Assembly (NCBI GenBank): GCA_029834535.1
Contig: JAQMWT010000424.1
Location: 1 to 64,000 of the forward strand
Length of the DNA stretch: 64,000 bases
Reading direction: 5' to 3'
Origin: Chrysophaeum taylorii
Lineage: Eukaryota > Sar > Pelagophyceae > Pelagomonadales > Pelagomonadaceae
The translations under genes were made by a program, and so were the position numbers. Below are positions 22,603-33,092 of the stretch, piece by piece; position 1 is the stretch's first letter, and every line of letters begins with the position of its first letter. The notes beneath the pieces are model-generated. The model ran no database searches, had not been told where the DNA came from, and saw only the letters and a program-made list of their open reading frames with translations.

Positions 22603-22869
22603 TGTGTGTGGGGAGCATGAAGGATGTGGGTGGGTTTGTGGGCACTTTCCTGACGTCTTCCTTCAAGCTTCTCCTCTGTGAGCGTCTCACTTACCCCTTT
22701 CTCCTTTTCTTTCCAGCACCTGTGTGAGGACCTCACTTACCCCTTTTTCCTTTTCTTTCTTTTCCAGCACCTGTGTGAGGAAGCTATGACACTTACCCCT
22801 GCACCACGTATCCAGTATCCCTACGTCATTCCCTTCTCGCTAGTCTAACGCCCCTTTCCTTTCCAGTTG
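22603..22869 (+). repeat. 3' LTR of element D with preceding polypurine tract
   Basis: The tract CTAAGAGGGGGG (22591-22602) is followed by TGTGTGTGGGGAGCATGAAG, the LTR start shared with 22899. Inside, a pyrimidine-rich stretch ending in CCAGCACCTGTGTGAGGA is repeated. The far end joins a short piece of internal 3' sequence (22870-22898) before the next LTR, a tandem arrangement expected from recombination between copies. Confidence 0.7.
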
Positions 22870-22898
22870 TCTTTAAATGTCGACTGCTAAGAGAGGGG

Positions 22899-23141
22899 TG
22901 TGTGTGGGGAGCATGAAGGATGTGGGTGGGTGGGTGGGGTAGGAGGGATGTGCCTGACGGGCGGAGATAAGTACGCGGGACCTAGTCGGGGTCATCGCCG
23001 AGTCGTGGGGCAGGCGAAGAGAGGACGGGCCCCAGTTGTCACACCTGTGAGGAAGCTATGACACTTACCCCTGTACCACGTATCCAGTATCCCTACGTCA
23101 TTCCCTTATCGCTAGTCTAACGCCCCATTCCAGTTGTCACA
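22899..23141 (+). repeat. 5' LTR of element E (243 bp)
   Basis: It begins TGTGTGTGGGG after a GAGAGGGG tract and ends TTGTCACA directly before the primer-binding site, giving the expected TG...CA ends. Confidence 0.75.
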
Positions 23142-23151
23142 TGGTAGCAGG
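23142..23151 (+). promoter_or_regulatory. Primer-binding site, element E
   Basis: TGGTAGCAGG follows the LTR. It is complementary to the 3' end of initiator-Met tRNA, whose acceptor end reads about CTGCTACCA. This family therefore primes at the tRNA 3' end, unlike the anticodon-arm site of elements A to C. Confidence 0.65.
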
Positions 23152-23227
23152 TGCAGCGTTCGTTCGTTTCGATCGAATCTGTGCTTGACTTCACGTCGAC
23201 TCCTCACTGGCTTCAGTTCATTGCTAC

Positions 23228-23990
23228 GTGTTCGGTTCGTTCTCGTCTATCATGTCCTCGATCGAAATTAAAGATAGCAAGCTCTCGCACAAACTTGATG
23301 CCTTCAGCGGTGAGCGACATCTTTTCCACCAATGGACACGGCGCCTCGAAAACATGATCATTTCCACCGGCGATCGCATTATCTTGACCAACGACACTTG
23401 GACCAGCATTTCCGCCTCTGGCTGCTCTGAAGAAGAATTTGGTGTTAAGCAGCAACGTTGGTACTCTGCACTGTTCATGGCACTTCCAACGCATGATACT
23501 GATCGTGCGGATATCCGTGAAAACCGTGATATGAACTTCACGCGGCTCTACAAACGCATTACCGATGTTTACATGGGCCATGGGGATCGTGTCGCCCAGT
23601 CTGCAATTGCTTCCTTGCATTCCTTGGTATGCAACAATATCGATGAACTTGAGTCTACAATATCGATGAACTTGAGTCTTTTCTTAACAAGTTCATGACT
23701 GGTGTTCAAGTTGCTCGACATCATCAAGATTTCCCTGACACTATTGCATTGCAATTGCTTCAGACGAAAATCCCCGACTCGATCTTGTCTAAGGATATCA
23801 TTGCACTTGACCCTAAACTGCGCACATATGATGGTTTCGTTGATCGCCTCAACAGTAAATTTTTCGATTATCTTCAGACCAAGTCTGCGCTTGTCCATGC
23901 TACGCTCCGTGAGGGTCCCTACCATCGTGACCGTTGCAACTTTTGCGGTCGTACCAACCATCCATCGGATAAATGCCTTCATCGTCTCAA
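23228..23990 (+). pseudogene. Gag region of element E, 5' part
   Basis: The translation IKDSKLSHKLDAFSGERHLF and WTRRLENMI resembles the N-terminal gag domain of plant and algal Copia elements (UBN2-like). At the end, CNFCGRTNHPSDKC is a CCHC zinc knuckle that binds the element RNA. It is followed at once by SINE S2. Fossil. Confidence 0.75.
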
Positions 23991-24299
23991 AGCCTTGCGA
24001 GGGCATCCGCCCTCCCGGCGTAGGTTGGCACCTATTCGCCTCCCGGGCGGGCCGGTTGGCAGCCGGAACGTTCGCAGTGGGACGGGGTATGGCCGGGGGG
24101 CGAAGACGGAAGGTTATCGACGAGTTGGTTGTCAGTCACATCGCGGTCTCCTCGTCGCATGGCGACAAGCTTGATGGTCACTCTCCGCCGACCGACCTTT
24201 CGGCGCTTCTCGTCTACAGGCCCGTGATTCCGGACTGACTCCTGTCGGTCCGGCCTGGCTCCCATGCTCGGGAGAGGTCTGAAGTTAGTTAGTTAGTTA
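23991..24299 (+). mobile_element. SINE-like element S2, 5'-truncated
   Basis: This 309-bp copy is about 97-98% identical by eye to S1 from AGCCTTGCGAGGGC onward. It lacks the first 56 bp or so and ends in GAAGTTAGTTAGTTAGTTA. A 7-bp target duplication, GTCTCAA (23984-23990 and 24300-24306), interrupts the gag knuckle region of element E. The 5' truncation with duplication and repeated tail is typical of LINE-driven insertion. Confidence 0.85.
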
Positions 24300-24310
24300 G
24301 TCTCAATGCT

Positions 24311-26482
24311 TTGCGCTCCCAACAGCGCTCTCGCCTTCGCCCACCTTTCCGTTCCCGGCCTTCGCCTCCATTTTCCCGTGGTTCTTTCCATCGCAAGCGC
24401 CCACGCCCTACTGACCTTTGTCACTTTTGTGGTATTCCTGGCCATCACCAGAAGGATTGTCGTAAGCGCCAGCGCTATATGCTCTCCCAAGCCGCAGCCC
24501 GCCCTCGCCCTCGTCCCCAATACCCACCTCGATCCAATCCCCAATACCCACCTCGACCCCATCCACCATTCTACCAAAACTATCTTTCCGCCCCCATCCC
24601 ACTCTTGCCCCCATCTCAACCCTCTCCGCCGCTTCTTGCGTTGCCACCATCCACCACACCCTCTGTACCACCTTCCACCGCCATCTCCCCTCCTGACCCA
24701 TCTCTTTCTGCACCCACCTATCCGTCTTTCAATTTCCATCTTCTTTCCATCTCCGCCTCCATTCACCAAGTCCTTTCCTCCACCAATGCCCTTACCGCTC
24801 TGCGCACCGCTCGTGAGCGCGACTACCTGCGCAGCAACAACCTTCGCCTCGTCGTCTACGATACCGGCGCCAACGTCAATCTCTTCAATTCTCCTGCTGG
24901 TTTCACTGCCCTTGACAACACTCAACAGCACTCCATCACTTCTGCTATCGGCACTGGCTCTGTCTCTGGTTCTGGCACTGCTCACTTAACGTTCCCTTCA
25001 ATTGGTCCTCTTGACAATCGTGGTCTTCCTTCTTCTGCACCCACTCTTTCCGCCCCTCATGGCATCCATGTCGCGTTCCCGCATACCCTCATCTCTCCTG
25101 GCCTTGGTGACAGACGGATTCTTTCGGATCATGCCCTTGAGCAAGTTGGTTACGATTGTCATACGATTCAGGATGTTGGCCATACTCATCCGCAACGAAT
25201 TTTACGTCTCCGTCAAACGCATCACGTTATTCCCCTGCTTCGTCGCTGTGGTCTTCTTTTGATCGTCGGTTGGATCGGCAATACGACCGCTGCGCCCTAC
25301 GCGGACTTCGCTTCACCTTTTGTGGCATTTTCTTCTTGCCCTCGCGTACATGACCCTTGTGCGTTTCCCGTTGTGTCTCAACGCACTCAACTTACCTTCG
25401 ACCTTTGGCATGCTCGTCTTGGTCACTATAGTCCCTCTTATATCCGACGTTTGTCTTCTCTCGCTGTTGGCGCACCGCTTTTCCCCAGCTCCGCGTCTCT
25501 TTCTTTTTGTCCTGCTTGTGCTCTCGGTAAAATGCATGCTGCGCATGTTGGCCAACGTAAAGCACATGCCCCCACTTCCACCTCGATTCCTGCCACCGAG
25601 CCTTTTTCCCGCCCACGTGCCGTTGCGCCCTATCTTATTATCCACGCAGATCTCATGTTTACAGGCGTTTCTTCTTTCATTTACCACGACCGTGCCATCC
25701 TTACGTTTGTCGATGATCATAGCCGCCGCCGCACACGTTACTTTGCCCCACGACACGATGCACTTACGAACGCTCGTCAACTCGAACTTCTCCTGTCTAC
25801 CGTAGTTCGCCCATTTGGATATCGTATCGCCCTCATCTACACCGATCGTGACCGCTCTCTCATGGGCCAATTCGAAACCTTATGTCAGGGCAACAACATC
25901 GCCCTCAAACGGGCTCCTGCTGCTCAGTCCAAAACTTCACAGGCGCACGCTTTTTCGGGTGTTGTGGAACGCTCTCATCGCGCAACTGCTGGTATTACTC
26001 GCACTCTTTTGGTGCATGCGCACCGTCCACCTGATTTTTGGCGTTGGGCCATGGAAACGGCTGACTTCATTTCCGAGCGCATGCTAAACGCCTCTAACCC
26101 TGGTTACATGACGCCATATGAAATGCTACATGAAACTCTCCCCCGTGTCGATTTTCTTCGTGTTTGGGGCTGTCCTGCTGCAATTCTTACTGGCGACAAA
26201 TGGCCTACCAAAGCTATAACAGGTATCTTCATTGGGTATCCCTCTGCCGGACCTGGTTATCGCATATTGCTTCAACGCTCCACTGGTCCCGTCATCCATA
26301 CATCTATTGACGTTGTTTTTGACGAAAATTTTGCTATGCGTAAGTCTCTGTCCTCCCAACCCCTTCCTCCTCTGTGGATTCTCGTTTTCCTGGCTTATTT
26401 TATTATGACCCTCGTTTGTCTACCGCTGTTGCTCCCTTGTCTCCTGTTTTTGATGCTCAGGAGCCGGCCTTATCGGGACTGA
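24311..26482 (+). CDS. Gag tail, protease and integrase of Copia element E
   Basis: This is a 723-residue open frame. Residues about 37-56 hold a second CCHC knuckle (CHFCGIPGHHQKDC). A proline-rich linker follows, then a retropepsin with VVYDTGANVNLF (the regular DTGA). Next is the gag-pre-integrase HHCC stretch (WHARLGHYSPSYIRRLSSLA, then CPACALGKMHAAH). The integrase core comes last, with HADLMFTG, the second Asp in IYTDRDRSLMGQFE, the Glu in GVVERSHRATAGITRT and PYEMLH. It is a canonical Copia polyprotein segment and serves as the in-window contrast to the unusual protease of elements A to C. Confidence 0.85.
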   Translation: MRSQQRSRLRPPFRSRPSPPFSRGSFHRKRPRPTDLCHFCGIPGHHQKDCRKRQRYMLSQAAARPRPRPQYPPRSNPQYPPRPHPPFYQNYLSAPIPLLPPSQPSPPLLALPPSTTPSVPPSTAISPPDPSLSAPTYPSFNFHLLSISASIHQVLSSTNALTALRTARERDYLRSNNLRLVVYDTGANVNLFNSPAGFTALDNTQQHSITSAIGTGSVSGSGTAHLTFPSIGPLDNRGLPSSAPTLSAPHGIHVAFPHTLISPGLGDRRILSDHALEQVGYDCHTIQDVGHTHPQRILRLRQTHHVIPLLRRCGLLLIVGWIGNTTAAPYADFASPFVAFSSCPRVHDPCAFPVVSQRTQLTFDLWHARLGHYSPSYIRRLSSLAVGAPLFPSSASLSFCPACALGKMHAAHVGQRKAHAPTSTSIPATEPFSRPRAVAPYLIIHADLMFTGVSSFIYHDRAILTFVDDHSRRRTRYFAPRHDALTNARQLELLLSTVVRPFGYRIALIYTDRDRSLMGQFETLCQGNNIALKRAPAAQSKTSQAHAFSGVVERSHRATAGITRTLLVHAHRPPDFWRWAMETADFISERMLNASNPGYMTPYEMLHETLPRVDFLRVWGCPAAILTGDKWPTKAITGIFIGYPSAGPGYRILLQRSTGPVIHTSIDVVFDENFAMRKSLSSQPLPPLWILVFLAYFIMTLVCLPLLLPCLLFLMLRSRPYRD

Positions 26483-26928
26483 TCACCCCAGAAACAATAC
26501 TTGTGGCAACCGTCAACGGACAATACGAAACGTGCACCATTACGTCGAGCCAAACGGGGCCGACCGCGCAAAGTCGACCAAAGCGCATTACCAACAAAAC
26601 CAACTCAACCATCGAACTTTCATTCTGGCGTTTGTCCACAACGCAATGTCGATTCTGTTTCATCCTGTCACTCTCTGTATGTCTCTTATTATAGCTTTCG
26701 TTTGTTAGTTCATTATGTCTTCCGTCCCCTTTGTCTAGCTCACACCCTTGTTGATCCCCATGCACATGTTCATTACTCTGCTTCCGAAGAAACCTCACAG
26801 TATTCATACACTGACGATACAAATATCACTTCCGCCCATTTACGCGAAGCTTTAGCTCAGACAAATCCTGAGCGTCCTGGCTGGTTGCAAGCCATCGCCA
26901 AGGAATATCATTCCCTCGGTCAGCTTGG

Positions 26929-27935
26929 TTGCTGGGATGTTGTTCGCGTTCCTTCGACTTTTCTGGCAACATCTGTACCCTCAAGTGGATCCCCCGCAAG
27001 AAGTATGACTCTGGCCGCTTCAAATCGTACAAGGCTCGCCTCGTTGTCCGCGGTTACACCCAGGTTCACGGCATTGATTATCACGACACCTACTCGCCAG
27101 TTGCCAACATCGTCACCATCCGTTTCTTTCTAACTTTTGTTGCTGTTCATGACTGGGATTTGCACAAGTTAGACGTCAGCTCCGCTTTTATCCAAGCTCC
27201 CATTGACGAAGTCATCTATGTCTGGCCACCCGAAGGCTATGCTCCTCGCCAACCCACCGATGGTTCCAAAATCGTTTACAAGCTCCGTCGCTCTTGGTAT
27301 GGTTGCAAACAAGCTTGTCGTAATTGGTGGCTTTATTTGGAACGCTTCCTTGTCAATGATTGTGGCTTCGTCCGCGGATCTGGTGACACTTGCAATTACA
27401 AGCTCGTGCTTAATTCTACCGTTGTCCTACGTCTCGTTCTTGTCGTTGATGATCTTCTTGTGGCGCACCCTCGTCATTGCCTTGGCCATTACCAAGCATT
27501 CTTCCTCCGTTTCCGAACCTTCACTGACGTCAACGAGCTTGATCTCACCACCTACGTTGGTCCTCGCATTACGCGTGATCGCCCTCGACGCACGCTCACT
27601 CTTGACCAATCCCATGCTATCCGCGAAATCCTTACCGAACATCGCTTCATCAACAGTAAACCCGAACTGACTCCCGCTCCCAAAGGTCTTCATCTTTCTG
27701 CGGCTGATTGTCCTGCTCCTGGCTCGCCAGATCACGTCTTCATGGCGCGCATCCCTTTTCGTCGTATTGTTGGCTGTGTTTTATTTATCTCCATCATGAC
27801 TCGCCCTGATATCACTTGGTCCGTCAATCAGTGTGCGCGTTTTTCACACAATCCTGGTAAACCCCACTGGCACGCTTTATCTCACACTCTGCGTTATCTC
27901 AACGGTTCTCAGGATCTTGCCCTTATTCACCGGGC
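26929..27935 (+). pseudogene. Reverse transcriptase, element E
   Basis: Contains ARLVVRGYTQVHGIDYHDTY, HKLDVSSAFIQAPIDEVIYV, RRSWYGCKQACRNWW, the VDDLLVA catalytic stretch and MTRPDITWSVNQCARF. It stops abruptly near 27935, where unrelated sequence begins. The stretch 26483-26928 is linker with partial similarity to element D. Fossil. Confidence 0.85.
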
Positions 27936-28095
27936 ATTTGTATTGCTTTCTTGCTGTCTTCTTGATATTACCCTCTTTTGATTGTCCGATTTCGTGATGG
28001 CGTGAGGTATTACGCTGAGATCGGGCGTGTGGTGGTTTCACCCGCGGTTCGGGTTGGGAGGAAGGGTTGTTGAGGCCCCCGGTCCGGCCAGGAGC

Positions 28096-28970
28096 ATGGG
28101 CCCAGATGCGTAGGTGTGTCAGCCCAACTGTGTTGTGCGAATAATGGAGTGATCAGTTTACGCCTGATTACGAGTACAATGCGACAATGTGTTTGGTGGT
28201 AGTCTACTGTACATATCTGTTGTGTGACGGTATTTGACCCCCAGTTAATCTGAATTGTGACCGAGTTGGGTCGGCCACTGGTCATATACACTCGCATAGC
28301 CAATAAAATTAAAATTTTTCCGACACAAGCCGCGGAAACTTGTACGGGGCTTCCCTTCCATTCCCCAACAAAAGACTGACTGCTCGAGAATTAATCCATT
28401 CTTCAGTCTCAAATCATCATGTTTAAATGACATGTTGCTTTGTTTGGTCTTGTACATAAGCTCACGCTTAAAATAGCAAATTGTACATATTTTTCTACAT
28501 GTTAGAAACCCTTCAATCAAACATGTCAACCTGTTTTATCCATCCTACAACCTATTTTCCATAGGTCACGACGATGTCAAAACCAAAACCAATATCCACC
28601 ACGGATATTTACAAACAAGAACAAATCCTCGTTGATAAACTCAACTCCGGATTGCGCTTTAAAGACAATTCGACGGTGAGCTTACAACTTGAGATGCTTC
28701 GCAGACATATGACAAGTCCATACGTGGACGCGTTATTCTGCGTCGATTCGTATGACGCTTACACCCGGAATGCTCCGGAGTATAACCAACTTCTCGAACA
28801 CGAAGTTGATATCATTTTCGCTCAATGGAAAGCTGAAAAAATCAACGAATTGCATTTACCCAATGAAGACGCCTTGCCTGATCATCTTAAGACTTGGCAC
28901 GTCAACTCTTCCCATCGACTATCAGTTGATGTTCGTAATAATCTCGAACGACTGTTCTTTCAACCTAGAG
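28096..28970 (+). mobile_element. Fragment F: leader and gag start of the methyltransferase-bearing Copia family
   Basis: 28096-28573 matches, in reverse orientation, the leader next to the element C primer-binding site, starting at an altered ATGGGCCCAG. From 28574 the gag start MSKPKPISTTDIYKQEQIL is open to about 28968 (SYDAYTRNAPEYNQLLEHEV and related words). The fragment is cut at 28970 by duplicated unrelated DNA. It shows the true gag start of the family. The 160 bp between 27936 and 28095 holds nothing I recognise. Confidence 0.75.
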
Positions 28971-29060
28971 ACTTCATGACAAGCCGATTCTTGATATTCT
29001 CGCGGGCGTACTTTTGCTTCTCGCTCCTCGCGCCCTCCTCGTGTATCTGGCAGCTGTCAC

Positions 29061-29512
29061 TACTAACTACTAAACTAAAGGCCGGCCCAATGCATGGGGC
29101 GTCGGCTATTTACTCCCAGCACCGTGGCGCGTGCAATGAGAGTCACCGGGCGATCAGAGGGCACGTGGATGGTCTGTCGCCAGTTGCCACGGTCTTGAGC
29201 GAGGGAGTATCATATTTCACACATATCTTCGTGCTTATGTAAGATATTCGGAGTGCCTTGATGAGACCCGGCCGTACGTGAACTATCTTCGCATCGTTTT
29301 TGAGACCGCGGACATTTTGACTCACTGTCAACTTCGTCGTCAACTTCCTTCCTCGCCCCCCGGCCACACCTCGTCCCGCTGCGAACGTTCCGGAAGCCAA
29401 CCAGCCCATTCGGGAGGCGAACAGGTGCCAACCTACGCCGGGAGGACCGATTCCTTCAAAAGGAGCGGGTTCGGAAGGAACCGTCCTCCATCGCGAAAAG
29501 TATGGCGCTATG
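29061..29512 (-). mobile_element. SINE-like element S4, reverse orientation
   Basis: On the minus strand it reads GCGATGGAGGACGGTTCC, then TCCCGGCGTAGGTTGGCACC, shared with S1, and ends in a degenerate TTAG-type tail (complement of CTACTAACTACTAAACTAAA). It is longer than S1 because of a diverged middle. No target duplication was found. Confidence 0.6.
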
Positions 29513-29521
29513 AGAGACTTG

Positions 29522-29610
29522 AAGCAAGGGGTTATTGATAACCCCTTGCTTGAAGCATCAATAACCCCGTGCTTGAAGCAAGGGGTTATCAATAACCCCT
29601 TGCTCGAAGG
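29522..29610. repeat. Tandem perfect hairpins
   Basis: 14-bp arms AAGCAAGGGGTTAT and their complement, separated by only TG, form a hairpin at 29522-29551. A second one follows at about 29576-29605, with the loop orientation inverted. The same cluster occurs in R2 near 31297-31385. It marks the junction between SINE-like DNA and a gag fragment. Confidence 0.75.
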
Positions 29611-29612
29611 TT

Positions 29613-30020
29613 GAGAGTAGAATCAGGGTAAGGGTCAAGAGCGCGCCATTTATCATCTTTTTTGGTATCGGAATACTTATACCAGTCGGAATTAGAAAGA
29701 CCTGAGAAGGATATATTGGTTAGAGATGGATCATGTACAGTTGATTTTGGGAATTGGGCGCTTAAATTCTCAAGTACAAGTTTAACATCGTCATTTAATT
29801 CGGGGCGAACAAGATTAAAAGACTCTTGAAAGAAAAGTCGTTCAAGATTATTGCGCTCATCGACAGATAGTCGATGAGTGTGATTTATATGCCACGTCTT
29901 GAGGTGGTCCGGGAGTGCATCTTCATCTGGAAGATGAAGCTCGGTGACTTTCTCTAATTTCCAACGAGAAAAGATGATATTGGGCGGGTATCTGAGAAAA
30001 CCACTACACGCCATACACAC
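29613..30020 (-). pseudogene. Gag fragment K of the methyltransferase-bearing Copia family
   Basis: The translation (LPDHLKTWHINHTHRLSVDE, NNLERLFFQESFNLVRPEL, SLTNISFSGLSNSDW) matches gag of fragment F and element C. It is a third, more diverged gag variant, cut at its left by the hairpin cluster. Fossil. The 30021-30149 stretch to its right holds nothing recognisable. Confidence 0.7.
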
Positions 30021-30219
30021 TTTTATACCGTTATACTTCTTACAATGTAGATAATCTCTCTCTCTCCCTTTCTCAACGGAACGAATGCAACCTGATTTGC
30101 CTACATACTACACTTGTACAAGTGACGTACATATAGACGAACTACTGCTGTGCACTCTGGCTTGACGTGTTCGTCCGCTTGGACCCTCAGGCAGTCAAGC
30201 GCCCGCAAAGGTGTTGCGT

Positions 30220-30746
30220 TTAAGACGCGGCCATATCGACGTCGGAAGCGGTTGAAGGTGAGGTGGGCGGGAACGGTGCGGCGGGCGCGGGCGCGGGAGC
30301 GGGAGCGAACGGAGCGGGCGCCTCTTTGGCCGAGGGGCGGAGTGTCCCGAGGAAAGCCTTGCGGAGCTCGGCGACTTTCATCTGGCGCGTGCCGGGCTTG
30401 CCGTCGGTCCTAGGGACTTGGAGCTTGAGGCCCATCAGCTTGGCCCTTCGCACGAGGTCCATCCTTTTTGCCGTCTCGATCGACGTTGGCGGCAACTCTT
30501 CGCACAGGGCCGCGAGGGCATCACGTTGGGCATCTCGGGTGGCCTCCTGAGCAGCAAGCCGTGCGCCCGTCGAAGGCTGCGGCGCCGAGGGCTTGAACCA
30601 CTTGACCCTGCCGAGGGCTTGAACCACTTGACCCTGGCATACTTGTGTTCGAACTGGTCGAGGAAGGCGTCGAGCTTCTTCCAGCCGATCTCGACGTAGT
30701 TGACCGGCCGCTACAGCTGCTCACTGCCGTTCAGCTGATTCTTGAA
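30220..30746 (-). CDS. Unknown basic protein fragment with a SAP-like C-terminal stretch
   Basis: The GC-rich minus-strand coding sequence differs in composition from the retroelements around it. The open frame 30220-30627 (135 residues) contains RRAKLMGLKLQVPRTDGKPG followed by RQMKVAELRKAF, resembling the small helix-extended-helix seen in SAP-like DNA-binding modules of viruses and mobile elements. It ends in an Ala/Pro-rich tail. Upstream sequence (to about 30850 and again in R1) encodes a basic helical stretch (EKQKYARENIKNRLDMKFKN). It is likely a broken gene of a host or mobile element. The family is not recognised and the function is unknown. Confidence 0.35.
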
Positions 30747-31439
30747 CTTCATGTCAAGCCGATTCTTGATATTCTCGCGGGCGTACTTTTGCTTCTCGCT
30801 CCTCGCGCCCTCCTCGTGTATCTGGCAGCTGTCACTACTAACTACTAAACTAAAGGCCGGCCCAATGCATGGGGCGTCGGCTATTTACTCCCAGCACCGT
30901 GGCGCGTGCAATGAGAGTCACCGGGCGATCAGAGGGCACGTGGATGGTCTGTCGCCAGTTGCCACGGTCTTGAGCGAGGGAGTATCATATTTCACACATA
31001 TCTTCGTGCTTATGTAAGATATTCGGAGTGCCTTGATGAGACCCGGCCGTACGTGAACTATCTTCGCATCGTTTTTGAGACCACAGACATTTTGACTCAC
31101 TGTCAACTTCGTCGTCAACTTCCTTCCTCGCCCCCCGGCCATACCTCGTCCCGCTGCGAACGTTCCGGAAGCCAACCAGCCCATTCGGGAGGCGAACAGG
31201 TGCCAACCTACGCCGGGAGGACCGATTCCTTCAAAAGGAGCGGGTTCGGAAGGAACCGTCCTCCATCGCGAAAAGTATGGCGCTATGAGAGACTTGAAGC
31301 AAGGGGTTATTGATAACCCATTGCTTGAAGCATCAATAACCCCTTGCTTGAAGCAAGGGGTTATCAATAACCCCTTGCTCGAAGGTTGAGAGTAGAATCA
31401 GGGTAAGGGTCAAGAGCGCGCCATTTATCATCTTTTTTG
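30746..31439. repeat. Direct duplication, copy R2 (694 bp)
   Basis: Second copy of the unit described at 28971-29664, here still attached on its left to the coding sequence it derives from. R2 therefore looks like the source and R1 the daughter. Confidence 0.85.
30836..31287 (-). mobile_element. SINE-like element S5, reverse orientation
   Basis: The copy of S4 inside the duplicated block R2. It shares every feature with S4 and is not an independent insertion. Confidence 0.6.
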
Positions 31440-32393
31440 CCATCGCATATATTTGGACCCAGTCCGGTACTGGTAGAGAAACGTCCTCCGAAAGACATCG
31501 ATCTCGATCGACGTCTCGGACAAAGGCTCCGGATTTCCAGGCAAGAGCAATCTCCTGAAGTTCCTGAAAGTTCTAATACCGTAGTCCAGTCTCATCGCTT
31601 ACTACTGGTGAACAAGTGTGAACAAAGTGTGAAAGGCACACTCACGCGTACTACTGACGGTTCTATATCACTGGGCTGTCAGGCTAAACTTGGTGCATTG
31701 TTCGAAGAGTACCCTATTTTAATGCAGTTACGTCCCACTTCTACACCGATGTCACCATCAACCACGTATAAAACTGGAGAGCCATCTTCTGATATGGACA
31801 AGTTTATTCTTCATACCTTCTCCACCTTACTCGGCAAGCTTACTTTTGTCCAATTGGCTTGTCGCCCTGATCTATCCCAAAGCCTTAGTCGTTGCTCTCG
31901 AGGAATGCATAATCCAGCATTTCTACATGTTCAAGTACTAGCAGGAACTCTCCGCTATTTGCGCAAGCCCGAAAATCGCAATCTTCGACTCTGTTACTAT
32001 GCTGGCTCTTCCGCACTAATGGACCATCTTAGACTTCTCATCGGCAATCGCACTGATATGGCAACCATGTTGGATTGCACTAAAGAACAAGTCAATTCAA
32101 GTAACTTTGATCCATTGGTCGCGTTCGTTGATGCCGATAACGCACCCTCTTATGAACAAGACCGCAAGTCTACGACCGGTTACGCCATCTTTTTGTTCGG
32201 TTCTCTCATCACTTGGAAGTCTAAACTACAGCCAATCACCGCTACTTCTACGCATGAGAGTGAACTCATCGCCCTTAATATGTGTGCCGATGATGTGGTC
32301 TGGTTACGCAAATTGCTAACGGAAATGGCATTCGCTATAAATCCTCAATACTATCTTCGGCAACCTTCAGGGAAAGATTTGTTACTCGATTAT
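31437..32393 (+). pseudogene. Fragment G: reverse transcriptase end and RNase H of the methyltransferase-bearing Copia family
   Basis: The open stretch encodes QAKLGALFEEYPIL, VQLACRPDLSQSLSRCSRGM, DADNAPSYEQDRKSTTGYAI and HESELIALNMCADDVVWLRK, colinear with 1534-2657 of element A but on the plus strand. It is cut at 32393 by Helitron-like DNA. Fossil. Confidence 0.8.
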
Positions 32394-33092
32394 GACAAGT
32401 GCAGGCCAGTAAGTTCACCTAGTCCCAATCTCTAACCCCAGTAAGTTCACCTGGTCCCAGTAAGTTCACCTAGTCCAAATCTCTAACCCCAGTAAGTTCG
32501 GCGTAAACCCACTCGTGCTCACACCCACTCCTTTGAGCTCGTCGCTCTCACCCCCGCCAATCCAAGCTGCTTTGATCCGCACGCGCCGCCAGCCCTTGAG
32601 TTTACTCTAAAACCCCCAGTAAGTTCACCTGGCTTTGATCCGCACGCGCCGCCAGCCCTTGAGTTTACTCTAAAACCCCCAGTAAGTTCACCTGGCTTTG
32701 ATCCGCACGCGCCGCCAGCCCTTGAGTTTACTCTAAAACCCCCAGTAAGTTCACCTGGTCCCAGTAAGTTCACCTGGTCACTATATTCACCTAGTCCCAA
32801 TCTCAAACCCCAGTAAGCTCACCTGGTCCCAGTAAGTTCACCTACAGTGCGCGTGTAGACGCCGGGAGGGGGCTTATCGGTATTGCGCAGCACGTGTGGG
32901 GTAGGGCGGAGTCGTCGACTCAGAAGAGCATATCCTCGGGGTTGCCGATCGACAGAGAGCCACGTAGAGCTGGACGTGACAGAAGACGGGCTTGGGCAAG
33001 AGGACGCCGACCTCGCGGGGCGTCTGGCCCTGGCTCTTGTTGATCGTTTGGCGTCGGCGGGCCTTAAGGGATACAGGTTGGAGGAGCCTCGG
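32394..33092 (-). mobile_element. Helitron-like remnant, copy 1
   Basis: It shares its left terminus (GACAAGTGCAGGCCAGTAAG) and its sequence with 40738-41335. On the minus strand the right part encodes a worn version of the Pif1/Helitron helicase C-terminus. The left part is a minisatellite built from CCAGTAAGTTCACCTGG and a unit of about 62 bp (CTTTGATCCGCACGCGCCGCC...) present three times. It lies between fragment G and an integrase fragment. Confidence 0.6.

Larger units (their letters stand above)
18005..22869 (+). mobile_element. Copia retrotransposon D, second family (fossil, rearranged)
   Basis: The plus-strand remnants are a gag tail with a CCHC-like knuckle (CHFGGCKDHFKRDC near 18280), low-complexity DNA, a captured methyltransferase fragment (19788-20047), scraps of integrase and linker, reverse transcriptase and RNase H (21030-22524), a polypurine tract and a 3' LTR (22603-about 22869). 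The reverse transcriptase resembles that of element E. The 5' part is missing or scrambled, and the element is broken in many places. Confidence 0.75.
22899..27935 (+). mobile_element. Copia retrotransposon E, second family (fossil)
   Basis: Order on the plus strand: 5' LTR (22899-23141), primer-binding site, gag with zinc knuckles interrupted by SINE S2, protease, integrase, reverse transcriptase. It is cut off near 27935, before RNase H, so the 3' LTR is absent. Several breaks are present. It is more complete and better preserved than its relative D. Confidence 0.85.
28971..29664. repeat. Direct duplication, copy R1 (694 bp)
   Basis: It matches 30746-31439 at a constant offset of 1775 bp with only a handful of substitutions and no indels. 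The unit contains a tail of the 30220-30746 coding sequence, a reverse-oriented SINE-like copy, twin hairpins and a short piece of gag. Low divergence indicates a recent event. Confidence 0.85.

Noticed and set aside
24290-24300. TTAG repeats as telomere-like DNA
   Set aside because: Runs are only two to four units, always at the end of the SINE-like element, and next to a target duplication.
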